45,926 nucleotides of DNA from positions 1 to 45,926 of the forward strand of contig NZ_AEEA01000017.1 of the NCBI RefSeq assembly GCF_000297095.1, read 5' to 3'. The translations under genes and the position numbers were made by a program. The stretch's first letter is position 1; each line of letters starts with the position of its first letter. Positions 7,559 through 16,006 of the stretch are shown one piece after another. This DNA is from Treponema primitia ZAS-1 (lineage in GTDB: Bacteria; Spirochaetota; Spirochaetia; Treponematales; Breznakiellaceae). The notes beneath the pieces were generated by a model that saw only the letters and a list, made by a program, of their open reading frames with translations, did not search any database and was not told the DNA's origin.

Positions 7559-7607
7559 GTTTAATTTTTAGACCCGGGGGAGAATAAATAGTTGCAGGGA
7601 ATTGGGC

Positions 7608-9305
7608 TTACACCGTATCGCGCTTAATCTTCTTTGTGGTGGTCATCTCCATGGGCTCGTCCAGAATATTCAGCCGTTCTATCTTCTGGTAGGGGAGGAG
7701 CCGGCGGTTCACTTCGGAGATGATTCGTTCCATTTCAGTGCGGATCTGCTCCTTCGATTGTCCGGCATTGAAATAATCCGGGCTGGGGAAGATCAGAGCT
7801 TCTATGCCTTCGGTTTTTAGCTTTTTATCCGCCGTAAAGCCCCGGATCAGGATCTGATCGATTTCTTCGTAGAGCTGGAATTCGTTTTCGATTTCTTCGG
7901 GGTAGACGTTCTTACCCCCATCGGTGACGATGAGGTTTTTCGCCCGGCCGGTAAGGTAGAGATAGTCCTCGTCGTCCAGGTAGCCCAGGTCACCGGTTTT
8001 GAGGTAGCCGTCGGGGGTAAAGGCCGCTTCTGTTTCCTTGGGCAGCTCGTAGTAACCCTGCATGACCACCGGGCCTTTGAGGATGACCTCCCCCACACCC
8101 CGGTTATCCGGGCGGAGTATCCGCATATCCACCATGGGTATCACCTTGCCCACGCTGGTTTCCTTGTAATGATCCACCGGGTTGAGGGTGATGATGGGGG
8201 ATGTTTCTGTCAGACCGTAACCCTGGATAAAGTTGATCCCCAACTGGTTGAATTTCCGAAATACACTGGGCGCCAGTGGGCCGCCGCCGCAGATGCAGGT
8301 CTTTACCGATGTCAGGGAAGCCTGATCCAGGATGAAGCGGAACATCTTTTTCCCGGGATTCACCTTGAAGGTCTTTTTGATAAACCCCGATACGGCCAGG
8401 AGTATCGACAGGATCCCATAGACCAGGGGACCCTTTGCCTTTATACCCCGGATAATCCCCGCCAGGAGCTTGTTGAAAAGCATGGGCACCCCCAGGAACA
8501 GGGTGATTTGGGCCTGCTTCAGGTCCTTGAGGATGAACTTGGTGACCATCTTTTTGCCGAATACCAGTTCCGCCCCCACCGTCATGACCACGATGAAGAC
8601 GGTCATACTGTAGGCGTGGTGGATGGGGAGGAGGGCGTAAAAAATATCCTCCGGGATAAGGTCGATGTGGGCCCGGGCAAGGTAGCTGTCCGATAGAAGG
8701 TTGGCATGGCTCAGCATGACCCCCTTGGGCTTTCCCATGGTTCCGGAGGTAAAGAGTATGGCCGCCAGATCGTTTTCGCCGGGGAGCTCAGCCGCGGACT
8801 TTGGATTGACCGGTCCATCCAGGTCGTATAGGTAGGTGCCCACCCCTTTTCGAAGGGATACTATTTCGGTCAGGCTGTCTTTCAGGTTTGCTGCGCAGCG
8901 TTCGTACTTTTCCTCGTCCACAAAGAGGATGCGGGCCTTGGCTGTTTTAATGAGGAGTTCTGTCTCTTCCTGCCTGACCTGATGGTCGATGGGGATCACC
9001 ACGGCGCCGGCAAAATGGATGGCGATAAACGCCACGGCCCACTCGGGGGAATTCTTCCCCGTCAGGGCGATGCGATCCCCCCTGCGTATCCCCCGGCTGT
9101 ACAGCCACCGGGATATGGCCTCAATGGTTTTTAGGGCCTCGTTATAGCTCAGGCTGATCCGGTCCGGCTCGTAAATAGTGAAACAGGGCCGCTCCCCATA
9201 CAGGGAAACCGTAATTCTGAAAGCCTCCGGCATGGTAGGCCAGGTCCCCTTAAAAACCGTTCCCCGATATGCATCCAAATAAGCCCAGGGTGTGTTATTA
9301 CCCAT
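7608..9305 (-). CDS. AMP-forming acyl-CoA/acyl-ACP synthetase
   Basis: A 565-residue member of the adenylate-forming superfamily, activating a carboxylic acid (probably a fatty acid) through an acyl-AMP. Visible motifs: the P-loop ILFTSGTMGKPKGVM, the adenine-binding GYGLTETSPI, the hinge YLKTGDLGYLDD with TGRAKNLIVTDGGKNVYPEE, and the C-terminal lysine in TTTKKIKRDTV. The ATG at 9305 has GGGAG six bases upstream; five extra codons upstream would start at TTG and are less likely. It lies on the same strand before the fab operon but the latter has its own promoter. Position beside fab genes suggests recycling of exogenous fatty acids, either to CoA or directly to ACP; sequence alone does not decide. 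Confidence 0.88.
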   Translation of the reverse strand: MGNNTPWAYLDAYRGTVFKGTWPTMPEAFRITVSLYGERPCFTIYEPDRISLSYNEALKTIEAISRWLYSRGIRRGDRIALTGKNSPEWAVAFIAIHFAGAVVIPIDHQVRQEETELLIKTAKARILFVDEEKYERCAANLKDSLTEIVSLRKGVGTYLYDLDGPVNPKSAAELPGENDLAAILFTSGTMGKPKGVMLSHANLLSDSYLARAHIDLIPEDIFYALLPIHHAYSMTVFIVVMTVGAELVFGKKMVTKFILKDLKQAQITLFLGVPMLFNKLLAGIIRGIKAKGPLVYGILSILLAVSGFIKKTFKVNPGKKMFRFILDQASLTSVKTCICGGGPLAPSVFRKFNQLGINFIQGYGLTETSPIITLNPVDHYKETSVGKVIPMVDMRILRPDNRGVGEVILKGPVVMQGYYELPKETEAAFTPDGYLKTGDLGYLDDEDYLYLTGRAKNLIVTDGGKNVYPEEIENEFQLYEEIDQILIRGFTADKKLKTEGIEALIFPSPDYFNAGQSKEQIRTEMERIISEVNRRLLPYQKIERLNILDEPMEMTTTKKIKRDTV

Positions 9306-9352
9306 TTGTTTCTCCCACAAAAAATGATTATATATATTATAGAGGTATATTT

Positions 9353-10105
9353 GTGAAAAAAGCTATTCATTTCTACGTTCTTATACTTCTCTGCATGATA
9401 AGTTGTTCCGGCCGGATCGACGGCAATCTCCGCAGAGACGGATCGGCGGAGCTTTCCTTGGAGATAAGTCTGGAAGACCGGATGACGGCGCTTATCCGCT
9501 CCTTGGCGGCCCTTGGGGGGACCGGACCCGCAGCCCGGGATGCTCCGGTCATCGACGGTCCGGCCATAGCCCGGTCCATGGCCGCCGCGCCGGGTATTGA
9601 GTCGGTTAATCTGGTAAACCGGAGTCCCTCCAGCATAGCCGGGAACATCCGTATCTCCCAGATAGACCGGTTTCTCGCCCTGCCCGCCATCTCCGGGGCC
9701 GAAACGGCGGGGGGAAAACGGTTTATCACCTATATACCCATGGCTTCCCCGGGGGATAGCCGGCTTTTAATCGCCATGGACCGGAGTACCGCCCCCCTGC
9801 TGCTGGCCATGATTTCCGAGGATGTCCGGGACTACCTTTCGGCGCTTATGGCCCCGGCGGCAACCGGGGAGCCCCTTTCCCGGGTGGAATACCTGGATTT
9901 GGTAGGTTCGTTTTATGGTAAAGCCCTGGCGGATGAGATTGCCGCCGCCCGCATTACCGCCTCCATCGGTTTCCCCGGCACGGTAAGTTCCGTTAAGGGC
10001 GGTTCCTTTAGCAGGACCTTGGCCCGTTTTGACATACCCCTGGTGGATCTTCTGGTTCTGGAAAATCCGCTGGAATACGAAGTTGTCTGGCGCCAGGACC
10101 GGTAG
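9353..10105 (+). CDS. Predicted lipoprotein, unknown function
   Basis: A 250-residue protein with a short charged N-terminus, a hydrophobic stretch and a relaxed spirochaete-type lipobox (LCMISC, Cys at residue 18). The mature protein starts GRIDGNLRRDGSAELSLEIS, a pattern of short beta strands, and its end has ARFDIPLVDLLVLENP followed by a strand. This reminds me of LppM-like surface proteins, but I cannot name a family. GTG at 9353 is used because AGAGG lies seven bases before it and the frame upstream lacks a signal sequence. It is divergent from the acyl synthetase with only 47 bases between the two starts. The permease gene follows 66 bases downstream. Confidence 0.75.
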   Translation: MKKAIHFYVLILLCMISCSGRIDGNLRRDGSAELSLEISLEDRMTALIRSLAALGGTGPAARDAPVIDGPAIARSMAAAPGIESVNLVNRSPSSIAGNIRISQIDRFLALPAISGAETAGGKRFITYIPMASPGDSRLLIAMDRSTAPLLLAMISEDVRDYLSALMAPAATGEPLSRVEYLDLVGSFYGKALADEIAAARITASIGFPGTVSSVKGGSFSRTLARFDIPLVDLLVLENPLEYEVVWRQDR

Positions 10106-10171
10106 ACCTTCCCCCGGTTTCTTGATTATTATAATTCCATCCGCATTATCCTAGAGAAAAGGGAGTGAATT

Positions 10172-11464
10172 ATGGAAAATTTTTTTAAGCTAAAGACTCA
10201 CGGAACCACGGTAAACCGGGAGATTGTGGCGGGGCTTACCACCTTTCTTACCATGGCCTATATTTTAGTGGTTAATCCCAGCATGCTGGGCAGTATAGGC
10301 GGCGGAATGACCCCCGGAGCGGTCTTTACCGCCACGGTGCTCGCTTCGGCTATCGCTACCCTGGCGATGGCCTTTTTGGCAAACCTGCCGATTGCCCTGG
10401 CCCCGGGCATGGGACTTAACGCCTTCTTTACCTATACGGTAGTTTTTGGTATGGGGTATTCCTGGCAGATCGCCCTTACCGCGGTTTTCCTGGAGGGCAT
10501 CCTCTTTATCCTGCTGTCCCTGGTTAATGTACGGGAACTGATTATTAAGGCTATTCCGGTTAACCTGAAAAGAGCGGTGGCCGTAGGTATCGGTCTCTTC
10601 ATTGCCCTTATCGGCCTTGCTAATGCCGGGGTGGTGGTGAACGACAGCGGTACGGTAATCGGCTTGGGAAAGATCAGTTCCGGAAGCGCCCTATTGGCCC
10701 TTATCGGTCTGGTGATTACCGTCATCCTCTATGCCAGAAAAGTTCCGGGGTCCATTCTCTTAGGTATCCTGATTACCACTGTTATAGGGATCCCCATGGG
10801 GGTTACCGCCATACCAAATAATTTTTCTCCGTTCAGTCTCCCCGCAGCTCCGTTGTTTTTCAAGTTTGATTTTGCCTCCGTGGCGACCCTGAAGTTCTTT
10901 ACGGTGTTTTTCACCTTCCTGTTCGTGGACATTTTTGACACCGTGGGAACCCTGGTTGGGGTGACCACCCAGGCGGGGCTTATCGATAAGAACGGTAATA
11001 TCCCAAAGGTTAAGCAGGCCCTTCTTTCGGACGCCATTGGCACCGTTGCCGGCGCCGCCCTGGGAACCTCCACGGTAACCAGCTATGTGGAAAGCAGTGC
11101 CGGTGTGGCCGCCGGCGGTCGTACGGGACTTACCTCCCTGACCACCGCGGTACTGTTTCTGCTGGCGCTTTTCCTTTCTCCCATATTTCTGCTCGTCCCC
11201 GGCGCCGCCACCGCCCCGGCGTTGATTCTGGTCGGTTATCTCATGATGCGATCCGTAACGGATATTAACTTTTCGGACCCCACCGAGGGTATCCCGGCGT
11301 TTATAACCATTATCATGATGCCCTTTGCCTACAGCATCGCCGAAGGAATAGTCTACGGACTTCTTTCCTATGTGCTTCTCAAAACGGCCACGGGCAAGTA
11401 CAAGGAAATCACCCCCGTAACCTGGGTTCTGTTTGTGATATTTATATTACGGTTCTTTATTTAA
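10172..11464 (+). CDS. NCS2-family purine permease (AzgA/PbuG-like)
   Basis: A 430-residue multi-spanning inner-membrane permease. The N-terminal sequences REIVAGLTTFLTMAYILVVNP and ANLPIALAPGMGLNAFFTY are signatures of the AzgA/PbuG branch of nucleobase-cation symporters, which take up adenine, guanine or hypoxanthine. DIFDTVGTLVGVTTQAG and GTSTVTSYVESSAG in the middle are also family-typical. GGGAGTG lies about eight bases before the ATG. The gene ends at a large hairpin (11468-11531) shared with the convergent hsp20 gene. Which purine is carried is not readable. Confidence 0.9.
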   Translation: MENFFKLKTHGTTVNREIVAGLTTFLTMAYILVVNPSMLGSIGGGMTPGAVFTATVLASAIATLAMAFLANLPIALAPGMGLNAFFTYTVVFGMGYSWQIALTAVFLEGILFILLSLVNVRELIIKAIPVNLKRAVAVGIGLFIALIGLANAGVVVNDSGTVIGLGKISSGSALLALIGLVITVILYARKVPGSILLGILITTVIGIPMGVTAIPNNFSPFSLPAAPLFFKFDFASVATLKFFTVFFTFLFVDIFDTVGTLVGVTTQAGLIDKNGNIPKVKQALLSDAIGTVAGAALGTSTVTSYVESSAGVAAGGRTGLTSLTTAVLFLLALFLSPIFLLVPGAATAPALILVGYLMMRSVTDINFSDPTEGIPAFITIIMMPFAYSIAEGIVYGLLSYVLLKTATGKYKEITPVTWVLFVIFILRFFI

Positions 11465-11467
11465 GGA

Positions 11468-11531
11468 GAAATTAGGAAGGAAGAGTGAGGAACGGCCGGA
11501 GGGCTTTTCCTCATTTCTCACTCCTAATTTC
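11468..11531. terminator. Long bidirectional hairpin between convergent genes
   Basis: GAAATTAGG at 11468 pairs with CCTAATTTC ending at 11531, and after a six-base bulge GAGTGAG pairs with CTCACTC. The hairpin fills the whole gap between the permease stop and the hsp20 stop. A short T-rich stretch follows on either side, so it is probably a two-way terminator. Confidence 0.7.
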
Positions 11532-12113
11532 TTAGTTTCCCTCTTTAATTATTTCAATCTTAATTCCGTCATTCTGGTCCGGTTCGTCCTTTGGGGGGAT
11601 GGAGACGCGGAGTATGCCGTTTTTGTAGACCGCTTTTACCTGCTCCTGGGCGTATTTATCCAGGGGGACGTAGTATTTCTGTTTTTCGATGTCCTTCATT
11701 TTAAGGCGGCGTTTGAAGTAGCGGAAATTTTCTTCCTGGGACAGGTCAAAGCCGGAATCGTCGTTGACCCTTGCGGAGAACACCATGTAATCCCCCTGGA
11801 AGGAGAGGCTGATGTCCTTTTCGTCGAATCCTGCAAGGGCAAATTCAAATATCATGCTGCGGTCGGCGGTCATGTAGACATTCATTGGGGGGTAGGAATA
11901 GTTGGGATAATAATCGACGTGCTCATCGAAACTTCCCTTGGCAAAGGGGCCCCGGCGGCCGCAGCCCTCGCCCCGTAAAGGGTCGCCGCCCCTAACCGTA
12001 TCGCCCCCCAGGGGATTGAAATTCCGTTGGAATTCATCGGTGAAGTTTTGGGCGGCTTCGAAGATCTCGTCGAAGATCGTCCCCATGTCCATGTAGGATC
12101 TGTTGCCTTTCAT
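11532..12113 (-). CDS. Small heat shock protein (Hsp20/alpha-crystallin)
   Basis: An ATP-independent holdase that binds unfolding proteins. The 193-residue protein has an alpha-crystallin domain over about residues 75-175, with FEFALAGFDEKDISLSFQGD near its start and NGILRVSIPPKDE at its end, the A-x-x-x-n-G-x-L-type signature and I-x-I-like tail. The N-terminal third is glycine and arginine rich. I start at the ATG at 12113 because AAAGGAG lies five to six bases upstream; longer frames lack a ribosome site. A 150-base leader with hairpins precedes it, and no CIRCE element is visible. Confidence 0.9.
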   Translation of the reverse strand: MKGNRSYMDMGTIFDEIFEAAQNFTDEFQRNFNPLGGDTVRGGDPLRGEGCGRRGPFAKGSFDEHVDYYPNYSYPPMNVYMTADRSMIFEFALAGFDEKDISLSFQGDYMVFSARVNDDSGFDLSQEENFRYFKRRLKMKDIEKQKYYVPLDKYAQEQVKAVYKNGILRVSIPPKDEPDQNDGIKIEIIKEGN

Positions 12114-12263
12114 ACAGGCTCCTTTCACACCTCGGTGTGTATACGCCGTCATGGCGCGTTGTGCCGGCATTAAGCCCAGCCGATTCGACCCTCATACGAG
12201 CGGTCATTAAGGATACTTTGTTTTCTTCCTATAATATAATTCTATTCTTCACAAAAATCTAGG
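12114..12263 (-). promoter_or_regulatory. hsp20 upstream region with possible leader hairpin
   Basis: An AT-rich stretch (12229-12255) includes TATATT and ATTATA and is the likely promoter, with no convincing -35. About 100 bases of GC-rich leader follow. Just before the ribosome site, CACACCGAGGTGTG (12125-12138) forms a five-pair hairpin with a four-base loop. Heat control by this leader is only a guess. Confidence 0.4.
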
Positions 12264-13301
12264 TTAAAGGCGGGTTTTTGCGATGTGGGCGAGTTTTTTA
12301 CGGTCAATATTGGCGCCGTTTACGCGCAGAGTTTCCCGGGCTATCCGGTTTCCCAGGCCTGAACATTCCGCCAGCGACTTGCCCCGGAGCCAGGCGGCGA
12401 GGAAAGCGGCACAGAAGGCGTCCCCGGCGCCGGTACTGTCCTTGGGGATAATGGCGGGTATGGCATTCCGGTGGACGGCGCCCCCGGCGAATACCGTGGA
12501 GCCCCGGGAACCCTGCTTTACTACAATGATGGGAAAAAGCTCGTCCGTGGTCAGTTTCCGTAAGAACCGGTATATCCGGTGAATTTCCCGGTTGTTTCCG
12601 GTATCGTCCTCTTCATCCGCCGCATTGTTTTTGGCAGCGCCCCCGGTATAAAAAGCCCGGGTTTCGGCTTCGTTCATAAAGAGGATCAGCGGGTATTCCC
12701 GGCTATAGCGGATAATCTCTGCGGCCCGTTCCTCCGCAATTTCGGCGGAACCCACGTCCAGGGCGACCACGGTGCCGTATTGGTTTGCCCTGTCCAGGAT
12801 ATATCGGGTTAGATCTTCCCTGTGAAGAATAAAGCCGTCCAGGACTACTACCTTTGTTTTTCGGATTAGCTCGTCATCAATATGTTCCCGCTTTAGCTCC
12901 AGGGCCGCGCCAGGGGAGGCGGCTATCCTGGTTTTTCCGCCCGGGAGTTGGAACATAACGCAGATCCCCGTGGGGAGTACCGACCGAAATAAACGGAAAG
13001 CGGTTCCCGCTGCGACGAGCTCCGTTTCGTAGAACTGTCCAAGACGGTCATCCCCAACGGAACCTACAAATATTGTAGAAACACCCAGTCCCGCGGCGAC
13101 CTTTGCGGTATTGGCTGACCCGCCTCCGGCGGATGAAAAAGCCCCGGGGAAAGCTAGGAGTATTTCCTGGATTTTCTCCGGAGCCACATGCTGGACCGGT
13201 TCTGTTATTCCTAAGGAATCAAGCTCCTTCACCGTTGAAGGAGCAAACACATCAACCAGGGCATTCCCTATGCAGAGTAATTCAATTTCCGCTTCATCCA
13301 T
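12264..13301 (-). CDS. PfkB-family carbohydrate or nucleoside kinase
   Basis: A 345-residue ribokinase-fold kinase. The N-terminal half has the sugar-site pattern GNALVDVF, GGGSANTAKVAAGLG and VGSVGDD; near the C-terminus PKDSTGAGDAFCAAFLAAW is PfkB signature 2 with the catalytic Asp. The closest look is to adenosine-kinase-like members (early GxSAANT-type motif), but ribokinase or fructokinase is possible. An Asn/Asp-rich insert (NNAADEEDDTGNN, about residue 225) looks like a surface loop not present in most relatives. It begins 24 bases after ackA on the same strand with no clear ribosome site, so it may be translated from the ackA transcript. Confidence 0.85.
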   Translation of the reverse strand: MDEAEIELLCIGNALVDVFAPSTVKELDSLGITEPVQHVAPEKIQEILLAFPGAFSSAGGGSANTAKVAAGLGVSTIFVGSVGDDRLGQFYETELVAAGTAFRLFRSVLPTGICVMFQLPGGKTRIAASPGAALELKREHIDDELIRKTKVVVLDGFILHREDLTRYILDRANQYGTVVALDVGSAEIAEERAAEIIRYSREYPLILFMNEAETRAFYTGGAAKNNAADEEDDTGNNREIHRIYRFLRKLTTDELFPIIVVKQGSRGSTVFAGGAVHRNAIPAIIPKDSTGAGDAFCAAFLAAWLRGKSLAECSGLGNRIARETLRVNGANIDRKKLAHIAKTRL

Positions 13302-13325
13302 ATTATTCTGCGGTATCTTTCGACC

Positions 13326-14663
13326 TTACTTCGGGACTGCGATAACCGACTGCAGGTCCGGCTTCTTCTTCAGCTCTTCCTTCAATCCTTCGGCGCGGCC
13401 CTTGTTTACATAGTCCTTGCTTTGGAAGGAATAGGTGAATTTGGTATGCACATCGTAGGTCCCCGCCATCAGGGCGTAGGCGTCTTCGGTCATCACCAGT
13501 TCTTCGTCGGTGGGGATGATGTAGACCGGTATCTTCGATTCCGGCTTGGAGATCAGGGTTTCGGTATTCCGGGTACAGGCAAGGTCGTTCTTCTTGGGAT
13601 CGTAGACAATGCCGATACCCTCAAGGCCTTCCAGGATTTTCTTCCGGATGAAGAAGGCAAATTCGCCAACCCCGGCGGTAAAGACCAGGGCGTCCACCCG
13701 GCCAAGGGTGGCTTGGTAGGCGCCGATGTACTTCTTTACCCGCTGGGCTTCCATGTCCTGGGCAAGCTTTGCCCGTGCATCACCCGCCAGGGTTGCCTTC
13801 TGGATGTCCCGGCGATCCACATACTGGCCGGTAATGCCCAGGAGTCCGGACTTCTTGTTCAGGGCGCTTTCCATTTCCGCGGCGCTCAGGCCGGCTTTCC
13901 GCATCACATAGAAGGGCAGGGCAGGGTCCGCATCACCGGACCGGGTTCCCATGATGAGCCCCTCCAGGGGGGTCATTCCCATGGATGTATCGAAGGAGCA
14001 GCCGTCCTTAACGGCGTTCACCGAGGCGCCGTTCCCCAGGTGACAGATGATCAGGTTGGTCTTGTAGGGGTCCTTGCCCAGGAGCACCGCCGCCCGTTTT
14101 GCGGTGTAGAGGAAGCTGGTTCCGTGGAAGCCGTAGCGGCGCACCGAGTATTTCTCGTACCAATCGTAGGGTACCGCGTAAAGGTAGGATTCAGGGGGCA
14201 TGGTCTGGTGCCAAGCGGTATCCATGATAGCGCAGTGGGGTACATTGGGGAGCACCTTCTTGGCCGCCTGAATCCCCATGATATTGGCAGGGTTGTGCAG
14301 GGGGCCCAGGTCCTTAACTTCATCCAGGGTCTTCATCACATTATCATCCACAATGACCGATTTGATAAACTTATCGCCCCCGTGAACCACCCGGTGGCCC
14401 ACGGCCTTGATAATCCCCATATCGGTGATTACCCCGTGTTCCTTGTCGGTCAGGAGCTTGATGATCAGGTTCACCGCCTCGGTGTGGTCCGGACAGTCAT
14501 GCTCCACCACGTACTCTTCCTTACCCTTGGCCTTGTGGGAGATAAAGGAACCCTTCAGGGTAACCTTTTCCACATTTCCCACCGCCAGGATATCCTTGGC
14601 TTCCCAATCGTAGACCTGATACTTAGCGGAAGAAGATCCGCAGTTCAATACCAAAATAACCAT
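13326..14663 (-). CDS. ackA: Acetate kinase
   Basis: Interconverts acetyl phosphate + ADP and acetate + ATP, the energy-yielding end of acetate fermentation. The 445-residue protein is longer than the usual 400. Motifs: VLNCGSSSAKY at the start, GHRVVHGG, CHLGNGASVNAV, and the stretch DTSMGMTPLEGLIMGTRSGD. The ATG at 14663 gives the standard N-terminus and has GTGAGG seven bases before it; four codons upstream are open but lack a site. A good promoter lies at 14706-14734. The pta partner is not in the window. A PfkB kinase gene follows closely. Confidence 0.95.
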   Translation of the reverse strand: MVILVLNCGSSSAKYQVYDWEAKDILAVGNVEKVTLKGSFISHKAKGKEEYVVEHDCPDHTEAVNLIIKLLTDKEHGVITDMGIIKAVGHRVVHGGDKFIKSVIVDDNVMKTLDEVKDLGPLHNPANIMGIQAAKKVLPNVPHCAIMDTAWHQTMPPESYLYAVPYDWYEKYSVRRYGFHGTSFLYTAKRAAVLLGKDPYKTNLIICHLGNGASVNAVKDGCSFDTSMGMTPLEGLIMGTRSGDADPALPFYVMRKAGLSAAEMESALNKKSGLLGITGQYVDRRDIQKATLAGDARAKLAQDMEAQRVKKYIGAYQATLGRVDALVFTAGVGEFAFFIRKKILEGLEGIGIVYDPKKNDLACTRNTETLISKPESKIPVYIIPTDEELVMTEDAYALMAGTYDVHTKFTYSFQSKDYVNKGRAEGLKEELKKKPDLQSVIAVPK

Positions 14664-14705
14664 GTATAACCTCACTTATTATTGATTTTTGTGTAACTCG
14701 ACGGA

Positions 14706-14734
14706 ATTATAGCATGGGGACGGCGCTTTGTCAG
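14706..14734 (-). promoter_or_regulatory. ackA promoter
   Basis: On the minus strand CTGACA (14729-14734) and a perfect TATAAT (14706-14711) are separated by 17 bases. Transcription would start about 35 bases before the ackA ATG. Confidence 0.8.
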
Positions 14735-14782
14735 GATGGCAATGCAGCTTTTTATTGAAAGATCGCGATTAAAATAGGTCTC

Positions 14783-15910
14783 CTACAACAATTCCGTCCG
14801 GCCTGCGGCCTTAATCTGTTCCACAATATTTTTGACCCCCTGGGTCGCGCCTTTTTTGGAGATAAGTACCGAACCGGGGCTGCCGTCTTTTCCCGATCGG
14901 ACCACCACGATGAGGTCATCCACCCCGCAGATGGCTACGGGTAAGTCGGCGTGTACAAAACAGCCCGATGAATCCTGGGTGTACACTTCGGTAGAACTGG
15001 GGTCCGATGCAAGCCGGGCGTATTCGTCCCAGCTGCCCACGTCAAACCACTCAAACCGGGCGGCGGCCATTACGGTTCGGCTGCACTTTTCCGCGATGGC
15101 GTAATCCACGGAGATCCCCGGCGCGGCATGGTAGGCCGCTTCCAGGCCGGGCCATTTATCCAGGACCCGTATGCCCCCCTGAACCGTGTAGGCATCTTTA
15201 CCCGGGGCGGCAAGTTTTTCGAAGGCCTTGAAAATGTCCGGGGCGTTCCGGCGAAATTCCTCCAGGATAAAGCGGGAGGAAAAGCCGAACATCCCCGAAT
15301 TCCAGTAGTAGTTTCCCGCGGCTAGAAATTGTTCCGCCTTTTCCGGACTGGGTTTTTCCCGGAAAGACAGGACCTTGTAAACCGCTGTTGCCTGATCCTG
15401 CCCGGCAAGCAGCTCTCCGGTTTCGATATAGCCGTAGCCGGTTTCCGGTCCCCGGGGGGGTATACCGAAAATCGCCAGGTTGCCCTGGGCAGAGAAAGCC
15501 GCAGCTGCCGCGGCATCGGCTTGGAAAACCGCCAGGGGTTGTATGATGTGATCGCTGGTTAGGACCAGCACATTCCGGTCCTCCCCTCTTTCCCCGCCGG
15601 CATAGAAGGCCCCACAGGCTATGGCGGGGGCGGTGTTTTTTGCCAAGGGTTCTGGAATCAAAACCAGCCGTTTTTTATCACCCGCACTGTAATTTTCGCA
15701 AACCCTGATAATATGGGGGACATGGGTTTTCCCGGCAATAATAATGACCCGGCCGTCCCCGCTTGTTACCGCCAGGGCTCGGTCCACCGCATCATTGAAA
15801 AAGCTGCCCCCGTTATTGACGGAAAGGAACTGTTTGGGGGTTTTGGAGTTACTGGCAGGCCATAACCGGGTTCCGGAGCCCCCGGCCATGATAATACAGT
15901 CGTTAAACAT
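14783..15910 (-). CDS. manC: Mannose-1-phosphate guanylyltransferase
   Basis: Makes GDP-mannose from GTP and mannose 1-phosphate, a precursor of mannose- or fucose-type surface sugars. The 375-residue nucleotidyltransferase starts with IIMAGGSGTRLWPAS followed by PKQF, the signature of GDP-mannose enzymes, and has FREKPSPEKAEQFL and YYWNSGMF further in. It lacks the second isomerase domain found in bifunctional ManC/AlgA proteins (about 480 residues). A TATAAT lies only 11 bases upstream of the ATG with no ribosome site, suggesting a leaderless or near-leaderless message. It is divergent from the MATE gene. Confidence 0.9.
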   Translation of the reverse strand: MFNDCIIMAGGSGTRLWPASNSKTPKQFLSVNNGGSFFNDAVDRALAVTSGDGRVIIIAGKTHVPHIIRVCENYSAGDKKRLVLIPEPLAKNTAPAIACGAFYAGGERGEDRNVLVLTSDHIIQPLAVFQADAAAAAAFSAQGNLAIFGIPPRGPETGYGYIETGELLAGQDQATAVYKVLSFREKPSPEKAEQFLAAGNYYWNSGMFGFSSRFILEEFRRNAPDIFKAFEKLAAPGKDAYTVQGGIRVLDKWPGLEAAYHAAPGISVDYAIAEKCSRTVMAAARFEWFDVGSWDEYARLASDPSSTEVYTQDSSGCFVHADLPVAICGVDDLIVVVRSGKDGSPGSVLISKKGATQGVKNIVEQIKAAGRTELL

Positions 15911-15921
15911 AAATTTTCTAA

Positions 15922-15950
15922 ATTATACGCCAATTTTCAGGCAGGAACAA
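15922..15950 (-). promoter_or_regulatory. manC promoter, probably leaderless
   Basis: TATAAT on the minus strand (15922-15927) has a weak TTGTTC (15945-15950) 17 bases upstream. With a normal start distance the transcript would begin about five bases before the manC ATG, leaving no room for a ribosome site. Confidence 0.6.
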
Positions 15951-16006
15951 GCTGCCTTGTGGGTTTCGGTGGATATTCATATATATTACTGATATTGTAG
16001 AATACT

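Noticed and set aside
12114..12263. CIRCE element before hsp20
   Set aside because: No TTAGCACTC-N9-GAGTGCTAA pattern present.
13422..14669. Long open frame (415 codons) antisense to ackA
   Set aside because: It mirrors ackA codons in a GC-rich gene, has no family motif, and ackA is unmistakable on the other strand.
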